49,269 nt of DNA, from positions 1-49,269 of the forward strand of contig NZ_JAKRSA010000015.1 of NCBI RefSeq assembly GCF_022402485.1. Reading direction: 5' to 3'. Shown here in pieces: positions 43,716-49,269 of this stretch (position 1 is its first letter; every line of letters starts with the position of its first letter). Source of the stretch: Phenylobacterium sp. (GTDB taxonomy: Bacteria > Pseudomonadota > Alphaproteobacteria > Caulobacterales > Caulobacteraceae). The notes under the pieces are model-generated. The model saw only the letters and a program-made list of their open reading frames with translations. It was not told the DNA's origin and did not search any database. The position numbers and the translations under genes were made by a program.

Positions 43716-45375
43716 GATCTTTCCAAGCCTCATTGAAGAGGTCCGCCGCCGTCGGCGCAATCTCTTCTCGTCATCCCATGTCGCCCTGGCGATCGTCGTC
43801 CCCGTGCTGCTCGCCGCAGCCTGCGCCCCTCAGGCGCCGGTCCGCCCCCCTTGCCCTGAGGGGGAGGTCTGCCTGCTGATCGGCAATGGGTCGGAGCCTG
43901 CGACCCTGGACCCACACAAGGCCACAGGGACGTGGGAAAGCCGAATCCTCGCTGATGCCTTCATTGGGCTGACCCAGGACGACGCCAGCGGCGGGGTGGC
44001 CCCTGGCATGGCTGAGCGCTGGGAGGTCAGTGACGACGGCCTTGTCTGGACCTTCTATCTGCGGGAGGCCACCTGGTCGGACGGCGTGCCGGTGACCGCC
44101 GAGGACTTCGTCTTCTCCCTGCGTCGGATCCTGCTGCCGGAAACCGCGTCGGAATATTCCTCGCTGCTCTATTTCATCGATGGCGCCCAGGAACTCAATG
44201 AAGGCAAGACCGGGCCCGAGGCCCTGGGGGTCCGGGCCGTTGATCCCCGCACTTTGGAGATCCGCCTGGTTCACCCGGCCCCCTATCTCACCGAGGTGGC
44301 CAAGCACCAGACCATGTCGCCGGTGCCCAAGCACCTTGTGGAGCGGCTGGGGGACGCCTGGGTCCAACCGCAGAACATCGTCACCAATGGCCCCTACCGG
44401 ATCGCGACATGGCGGCTGGGCGACCACGTGAAGATGACCAAGAATCCCCGGTTCTATGAGGCCGACAAGGTCTGCGTGGATCAGGTCTATTATTATCCCA
44501 CCACCGACGCCGCCAGTTCCGAGCGCCGGGTTCGGCGGGGGGAGCTGGACATCAGCTATGAGGTTCAGTCCAACCGGATCGCCTTCCTGCGGGAAGAAAT
44601 CCCGGACTATGTGCGGACCCATACCTATCTGGGCGTGGCCTATATGGCCTTTAACTCCAGTGTGGAGCCACTGAAGGATGTCCGGGTGCGCCGGGCCATC
44701 AGCATGGCGCTGGACCGGGAGTTCATCACCAACAAGCTGCTGCGGGGCGGGCAGGTCCCGGCCTACAACTATGTCCCGCCGGGGGTAGCCAACTACACCT
44801 CGCCCCCGGAGCCGGAATGGGCGAAATGGCCCCTTGAGCGTCGGCAGGCGGAAGCCAGGCGGCTGCTGGCCGAGGCCGGCTATGGTCCCAACAAGCCCCT
44901 GAAACTCGAGATCAAGCACCGCAACTCCGCCGATCCGACCCTGTTCATGCCGGCGGTGCAGGCCGACCTCAAGGCGGTGGGTATCGATCTGGCCCTGGCT
45001 CAGAACGAGGTTCAGATCGCCTATGCCTCTTACAGGGTGCGAGACTTCCAGATCGCCGATGCCGGCTGGGTGGCCGACTATAACGACGCGATGAGCTTCC
45101 TCTATCTCAACCGCTCCACAGCTGGTTCTCAGAACTACGCCGACTATAACAACCCGCTCTATGACGAACTGCTGGCCAAGGCCGACAATGAGCCGGACGC
45201 TGAAATCCGCGCGGGGTACCTGGCTGAGGCCGAGCGGATCATGCTGGAAGACGCCCCCATCGTGCCGGTCTATTTCCTGAACACCAAGGCTCTGGTGAAC
45301 CCCAGGATCACCGGCTGGGTCGACAACATCATCGACCATCACCGGACGCGTTATCTATGCGTTGAGGGTCGTTAG
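43714..45375 (+). CDS. oppA: peptide ABC transporter substrate-binding lipoprotein, OppA-type
   Basis: 553 residues, SBP_bac_5. The N-terminus is basic (RRRRRN), then a hydrophobic segment ends in the lipobox LAAAC, so the protein is lipid-anchored in the periplasmic space. Domain features: NGSEPATLDPHKATGTWES, MAERWEVSDDGLVWTFYLRE, and the C-terminal peptide-site region WVADYNDAMSFLYLNRS. OppA captures oligopeptides for OppBC. Start ATG 43714 gives the lipoprotein signal; longer ORF to 43483 is antisense to the neighbour and lacks sense. No clear Shine-Dalgarno. It is 571 bases after oppC, with the opposite-strand gene between. Confidence 0.88.
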   Translation: MIFPSLIEEVRRRRRNLFSSSHVALAIVVPVLLAAACAPQAPVRPPCPEGEVCLLIGNGSEPATLDPHKATGTWESRILADAFIGLTQDDASGGVAPGMAERWEVSDDGLVWTFYLREATWSDGVPVTAEDFVFSLRRILLPETASEYSSLLYFIDGAQELNEGKTGPEALGVRAVDPRTLEIRLVHPAPYLTEVAKHQTMSPVPKHLVERLGDAWVQPQNIVTNGPYRIATWRLGDHVKMTKNPRFYEADKVCVDQVYYYPTTDAASSERRVRRGELDISYEVQSNRIAFLREEIPDYVRTHTYLGVAYMAFNSSVEPLKDVRVRRAISMALDREFITNKLLRGGQVPAYNYVPPGVANYTSPPEPEWAKWPLERRQAEARRLLAEAGYGPNKPLKLEIKHRNSADPTLFMPAVQADLKAVGIDLALAQNEVQIAYASYRVRDFQIADAGWVADYNDAMSFLYLNRSTAGSQNYADYNNPLYDELLAKADNEPDAEIRAGYLAEAERIMLEDAPIVPVYFLNTKALVNPRITGWVDNIIDHHRTRYLCVEGR

Positions 45376-45496
45376 GCCGCCGATCAGGGGCATGAATTGA
45401 TCGTCAGGTGCCTCAGACATGGCCAGTCTGTGTCTGGAATGTGACAGGTGGGGCGTGAAAACATTGCGGCTTGTTAATGGCCGTTGACCCCTGTTC

Positions 45497-45521
45497 CGTA
45501 ACCCTCGTAACTCCCCGTAAC
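45497..45521 (+). repeat. three CGTAAC repeats in the TonB-receptor promoter
   Basis: CGTAAC occurs at 45497, 45506 and 45516, that is about one helical turn apart, over a candidate promoter: TTGACC (45484-45489), 18 bases, then TAACTC (45508-45513). Predicted +1 near 45520. Helically phased repeats suggest a regulator binding one DNA face. The regulator is unknown. A CGGATCG/CGATCCG hairpin lies in the leader at 45523-45540. Confidence 0.4.
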
Positions 45522-45618
45522 CCGGATCGGTCTCGATCCGCGGGACACTTTTTTTGTGGGGAGCGGCTCATCGCCTGTCCGTCTCGGACGTGGGGTTGGC
45601 CCGCTGGAGGATCTGACC

Positions 45619-48588
45619 TTGAACATCAAATCTAACCGACAGCGCCTTTTGGCGTCATCGATGATCTGCGGCGCGGCTTTTGCCGCCATGGCTGTTTCGC
45701 CGGCCACCGCCCAGGTCGCCGAAGTCGAAGAACTGGTCGTCACCGGTTCGCGCATTCAGGTGCCCGGCCTTGAATCGGCCAGCCCGATCCTGACGGTCGG
45801 CGCGGCTGAAATTGGCCTGCAGCAGCAGCCTGAAGTGGAAAAGATCATCCGCTTCCTGCCCATCTCCGTCCCCTCGGACGGCGACGCGGTGAACAACGGC
45901 ACGCAAGGTGTGTCGACCGTCAACCTGCGCGGCCTCGGCGCCCAGCGGAACCTGGTCCTCATCGACGGTCAGCGGGTCACCCCGTACAACACGGCTGGCC
46001 AGGTGGACGTGTCGGTCATCCCGACCGCCTTCCTTGAGCGCGTGGACATCATCACCGGTGGTGCCTCGGCCGTGTACGGTTCGGACGCGATCTCCGGCGC
46101 CATCAACTTCATCCTGAAGAAGAATTTTGAAGGCGTCGAACTGGACACCAAGTACTCGGTGACCGGCGCTGGCGACGGCGAAGTGATCTCCACCTCGCTC
46201 ACCTTCGGCTCGAACGTGGCCGACGGCCGCGGCAATGTCGCCTTGAGCATGAACTATTCCCAGCGTGAAGGCGTGCTGTTCGGCACCCGTCCGCTCGGTA
46301 ACCTCGGCATCGAAACCGCCTCGGGCGCCAACTATCAGAACTTCCTCGACGGCCGTCAGCCGACCCCCGCTCCCGCAGGCTGCGGCGGCCCGGGTTCTGT
46401 GGCCGCTGGTGGTTCGACCACCACCGTTCCCACCCGCACCCAGATCACCGGCGTCGGCACCTCGGCGGCTCAGTTCCGTGAAGACGGCACCCTTGGCCCC
46501 AACTGCGGCGTGTTCAACTTCAACCCGTTCAACTATTATCAGACCCCGCAGGAGCGTTTCGGTGCCACCGCGATCGGCTACTACGAGCTGGCTGAGAACG
46601 TCGAAGCCTATGCCCGCGTGGTCTACTCCTCCACCAATGTGTCCCAGCAGATCGCCCCGTCGGGCATCTTCGGCAACTCTTATTACGTGCCGCTGGCCAA
46701 CCCCTTCCTGACGGCCCAGGCCCAGACCACCCTGATTAACTCGGCCAACACCGCTCGCACCGCCGGCACCCTGCCGGCCACCAGCTGGCGTGACCTGAAC
46801 GCCAACGGCGTCGTCGACGCTGCTGATGACCTGCGGCTTGTGATCCGTCGCCGGACCGGCGAGCTCGGCGCCCGTTCGTCGACCTATGACAACAACATGT
46901 TCCAGTTCACCCTCGGCCTTCGGGGCGAGTTCATGGATAACTGGAACTGGAACGTCTATCTCCAGCAGGGTCAGGTTGACCGGACCGAAATCCGCGCCGG
47001 CTATACCAATACCACCAACTTCGGCAACGCGCTTGACGCGGTCTCCACCACCACCTGCCGTGTGGGCGGTTCGGGCTGCGTTCCAATCAACGTCTTCGGT
47101 GCCTATGGCACCATTACTCCGGCCATGGCCGCCTACTCTAGCGCCACGGGCGTCCTTATCGAGAGCTACGAGCAGACCGTGTTCAACGCGTCTGTGAACG
47201 GTGAACTGACCGCCCTGAAGAGTCCCTGGGCTTCGCAGTCGGTGGTCGCCTCCCTCGGCGTGGAATACCGCGAAGAGTTCGGCGCCTCCACGCCGGACGA
47301 GTGCCTCAAGCTCCCGCCCATCAGCTGCCTCGGCGGCGCTGGCGGCAACCAGCTGCCGATCGTCGGCGGCTTCGATGCGCACGAAATCTTCGGCGAAATG
47401 ATCGTTCCGATCGCCATGGACCAGCCCCTGGCTCAGTCCCTGGGCCTGGAACTCGGCTATCGTTACTCGGACTACAACCCGACCGGGACCTACAGCACCT
47501 GGAAGGCCGGTCTGAACTACGAGCCCTTCGACGGTCTGCTGCTGCGCGTCATGCGTCAGCGCGCCGCCCGCGCCCCGAACGTCGGCGAAATCGCCGCGCC
47601 GGTGGTGATCGGTCTGCGTAACGCCGACTTCGATCCCTGCTCGCTGGGTGCCCGTCGGGCCATTACCGCTGACGTCCGCGCCCGTTGTATCGCCACCGGC
47701 ATGACGGCCGCCCAAGTCGGCACCGTCCAGGATATCGTGGCCGGCCAGATCAACACCTTCGAAGGTACCGACCTGACCAAACTGCCCTCGGCGGAACTGG
47801 CGGACACCACCACCGTCGGTCTTGTCTGGACCCCGACCTTCCTGACCGCCCTGCGCGCTCCGGTCGTGTCGGTCGACTACTATGACATCGAGGTGAAGGA
47901 CTACATCGGTGCCTTCTCCGCCCAGGAAACCCTGGACGGCTGCTACATCTCGGGTATCCAGCAGTTCTGCCAGCGCATCGTCCGCGTCGACGGCGACATC
48001 GCTTCGCCGGGCTCGGGCGTTCAGCGCTTCACCACCAACCTCAACTACATTCGCGCCGAAGGCGTCGAAGCGGCGGTCAACTTCGGCCTCGACCTCGACA
48101 CCCTGGGCCTGAGCGAGCGTTGGGGCAGCCTGGCGGTCTCCTGGACGGGTAACTACTACCTGACCAACGAGTCGCGCTCGAGCAACACCGTGCCGGAAAT
48201 CGACTGCCTGGGCTTCTTCGGTAATGCCTGTGGCAACCCGACCCACAAGTTCCGCTTCGTCCAGCGGACCACCTGGACCATGGGCGACCTGCAGGTGTCC
48301 TACCTGTGGCGTCACCTGAACAAGGTCGAGATCGAGCCGGTGCAGCAGCCCAACACCTTCCGGGCGTTCCGCGAGATCGAGGCCTATAACTACATCGACC
48401 TGGCCGCCAGCTACGCCTTCAACGACGTCGCCAAGGTGACCTTCTCCGTGCAGAACCTGCTCGAGAAGGATCCCCCGGTGCTCGGCAACGAAGCAGCGAC
48501 CACCTCGGCGAACTCGGGCAACACCCTGCCCAGCGCCTACGACACGCTCGGCCGCATCTTCGCGGTCGGCCTGAACCTGCGGTTCTAA
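45619..48588 (+). CDS. TonB-dependent outer-membrane receptor
   Basis: 989 residues. The start is a TTG, decided by a perfect GGAGG 8 bases before it; upstream codons would displace the signal peptide. Signal peptide MNIKSNRQRLLASSMICGA to ATAQ. The plug begins ELVVTGSRI, contains NLRGLGAQRNLVLIDGQRV and the GGASAVYGSDAISGAINFILK segment. The barrel follows and ends in a C-terminal Phe (GLNLRF). This large family imports peptides, sugars or polymer fragments with TonB energy; a site 3' of oppA suggests peptide-derived nutrients, but this is inference. No FecR-type signalling extension. A strong terminator follows. Confidence 0.93.
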   Translation: MNIKSNRQRLLASSMICGAAFAAMAVSPATAQVAEVEELVVTGSRIQVPGLESASPILTVGAAEIGLQQQPEVEKIIRFLPISVPSDGDAVNNGTQGVSTVNLRGLGAQRNLVLIDGQRVTPYNTAGQVDVSVIPTAFLERVDIITGGASAVYGSDAISGAINFILKKNFEGVELDTKYSVTGAGDGEVISTSLTFGSNVADGRGNVALSMNYSQREGVLFGTRPLGNLGIETASGANYQNFLDGRQPTPAPAGCGGPGSVAAGGSTTTVPTRTQITGVGTSAAQFREDGTLGPNCGVFNFNPFNYYQTPQERFGATAIGYYELAENVEAYARVVYSSTNVSQQIAPSGIFGNSYYVPLANPFLTAQAQTTLINSANTARTAGTLPATSWRDLNANGVVDAADDLRLVIRRRTGELGARSSTYDNNMFQFTLGLRGEFMDNWNWNVYLQQGQVDRTEIRAGYTNTTNFGNALDAVSTTTCRVGGSGCVPINVFGAYGTITPAMAAYSSATGVLIESYEQTVFNASVNGELTALKSPWASQSVVASLGVEYREEFGASTPDECLKLPPISCLGGAGGNQLPIVGGFDAHEIFGEMIVPIAMDQPLAQSLGLELGYRYSDYNPTGTYSTWKAGLNYEPFDGLLLRVMRQRAARAPNVGEIAAPVVIGLRNADFDPCSLGARRAITADVRARCIATGMTAAQVGTVQDIVAGQINTFEGTDLTKLPSAELADTTTVGLVWTPTFLTALRAPVVSVDYYDIEVKDYIGAFSAQETLDGCYISGIQQFCQRIVRVDGDIASPGSGVQRFTTNLNYIRAEGVEAAVNFGLDLDTLGLSERWGSLAVSWTGNYYLTNESRSSNTVPEIDCLGFFGNACGNPTHKFRFVQRTTWTMGDLQVSYLWRHLNKVEIEPVQQPNTFRAFREIEAYNYIDLAASYAFNDVAKVTFSVQNLLEKDPPVLGNEAATTSANSGNTLPSAYDTLGRIFAVGLNLRF

Positions 48589-48614
48589 AGGACCGTAGTT
48601 CAGTCCTGGAGAGG

Positions 48615-48645
48615 GGGCGGCGGACTTCGGTCCGCCGCCCTTTTT
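48615..48645 (+). terminator. strong Rho-independent terminator after TonB receptor
   Basis: GGGCGGCGGAC (48615-48625) pairs perfectly with GTCCGCCGCCC (48630-48640) around a TTCG tetraloop, followed by five T residues. 27 bases after the stop. Textbook intrinsic terminator. Confidence 0.92.
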
Positions 48646-49019
48646 CGTGGGCCAGACACAGCCCGCCAGCTGCCAATCGCGCAGCGGTCCCTGAAAACGC
48701 GGTCTCGCAACGGGGCCCAAGGCTCTGGACCACCGGGGCCATCGAGCTGTTACTGGTATCGGGGGCGGGGCGTGTTCTGCGGAACGGGCCCCTGGCGGCA
48801 GTGTTTCCTGGCCTTAGGGCGCAAGGCGTGAGCTGGCCGCGCTGGCGGCCCGCAGATCATCAGGATGCCACCGTCGCAGCCTGTGCTGTGTCGGTGCCCG
48901 CCCTAGCCGGGCTCATCCATGGCACCCCGCCTAGCGTCCTAGGGCGGCCCCTCTAGACACAGACAGAAGGTGACCCGCCCCGTTTCGCGGGCATGGGTCC
49001 TTGAGCGCGCGCCTGGAGC
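48646..49019. other. 374-base intergenic stretch, no recognised element
   Basis: No ORF with good codon bias, tRNA, repeat or clear promoter is visible. It holds GC-rich sequence with stray stop codons (TAG, TGA) in all frames. The next gene reads leftward and ends at 49020, so this is a convergent gap. Confidence 0.4.
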
Positions 49020-49269
49020 CTAGCGCACGGGCGTCGGGGCCAGGACCGCGGCTGAACCCTGAGCCCGAAGCCGCTCGGCCGCCAGGGTGTCGAGCACCCC
49101 TTGGGCCCGAGGATCCCCCAGCACCCAGGCGGCGGCCGCCAGGGTCTTCACCGAGACCGCACTCATGCCCAGGGCCCGTTCCAGGGCCTCGAGCGGGCTG
49201 GCGTGCGGCGTCATCCGGCGCAGGCGAACCTCACCCTCGATCCCGGCCAGGGCCTTGGCCTTGTCCACG
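49020..49269 (-). CDS. C-terminal fragment of a gene running off the window
   Basis: The frame is open from the window edge to a stop at 49020, at least 82 residues. Sequence is helical and Ala/Leu/Arg rich (LEALERALGMSAVSVKTLAAAA, in pieces), without a membrane segment or recognisable motif. The GTG at 49268 may be an internal codon. The start lies beyond the window. Function not assigned. Confidence 0.55.
   Translation of the reverse strand, partial: VDKAKALAGIEGEVRLRRMTPHASPLEALERALGMSAVSVKTLAAAAWVLGDPRAQGVLDTLAAERLRAQGSAAVLAPTPVR

Noticed and set aside
43771..45342. 523-residue antisense frame to oppA
   Set aside because: Shadow frame; no family features, while oppA has lipobox and SBP_bac_5 motifs.
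45523..45558. Terminator before the TonB receptor
   Set aside because: The CGGATCG/CGATCCG hairpin is followed by about eight other bases before the T-run, so it is not a typical intrinsic terminator.
45655..48720. A 1021-residue open frame antisense to the TonB receptor
   Set aside because: It mirrors the codon bias of the receptor, has no start context and no domain, and the receptor has clear motifs, signal peptide, Shine-Dalgarno and terminator.

Overview
The window is GC-rich alphaproteobacterial chromosome. Proteobacterial housekeeping genes (uvrC-pgsA, queC-queE-queD, aroC, aroF, pdxH), a ~1000-residue TonB-dependent receptor, GCTANAWC-like -10 elements and a GTCATGCCCGC-type palindrome between convergent genes all fit Caulobacterales, most likely a Phenylobacterium/Caulobacter relative. 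The genus is an inference. I see no phage, IS element, CRISPR array or integrase; this is a core-type chromosome segment.

Layout. 1-2.4 kb: a truncated FecR-domain protein diverging from an ShlB/FhaC-type outer-membrane transporter, and a tiny membrane protein. 2.6-8.2 kb: a FATP-type acyl-CoA synthetase, uvrC, pgsA, a Fur-like box with an overlooked 50-residue ORF, and a glycine-zipper/SH3 protein. 8.2-12 kb: pirin, DUF6880, GFA, a small membrane protein and an Lrp/AsnC regulator. 12.2-16.8 kb: fused indolepyruvate:ferredoxin oxidoreductase and an L-2-hydroxyglutarate-dehydrogenase-like flavoprotein. 16.8-20.9 kb: glycosyltransferase, asparagine-synthetase-like protein and a PQQ-type sugar dehydrogenase, read leftwards. 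21 kb: a CAU-anticodon tRNA. 21.1-24.6 kb: a small membrane protein, a Baeyer-Villiger-type monooxygenase and an amidohydrolase. 24.9-28.6 kb: a hybrid histidine kinase, a methyltransferase and a pseudo-histidine-kinase/receiver protein. 28.8-30.6 kb: queC-queE-queD. 30.7-33.5 kb: lipoprotein, response regulator, aroC and a DnaJ-like protein. 33.6-36.9 kb: pdxH, an APH/P-loop kinase fusion and aroF (DAHP synthase). 37.3-41.2 kb: an acyl-CoA synthetase with a membrane tail, an MBL hydrolase and a TIGR01244 phosphatase-like protein. 41.3-48.6 kb: oppB-oppC, an antisense gene, oppA and a TonB-dependent receptor.

The strongest unlisted signal is upstream of aroF. A 27-codon ORF with the core YLFWYFGY starts just below a good promoter and is followed by a GC-rich hairpin with eight U residues. 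This is the architecture of ribosome-mediated attenuation by aromatic amino acids. Other notable points are a pseudo-kinase whose H-box histidine is Glu and whose ATP-binding residues are gone while its receiver is intact; an acyl-CoA ligase fused through a Pro/Ala linker to a three-helix membrane domain; a QueD with Tyr in place of the catalytic Cys; a Fur-like box in front of a small ORF antisense to the pgsA end; hairpins that bury the Shine-Dalgarno of two genes; and several promoters whose predicted +1 falls on or next to the start codon.

Functionally the segment mixes DNA repair, phospholipid, queuosine and shikimate biosynthesis with catabolism of amino acids and ketones, fatty-acid activation, peptide uptake and signalling. 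Coding density is high. The only gap above 300 bases without a recognisable element is 48646-49019.
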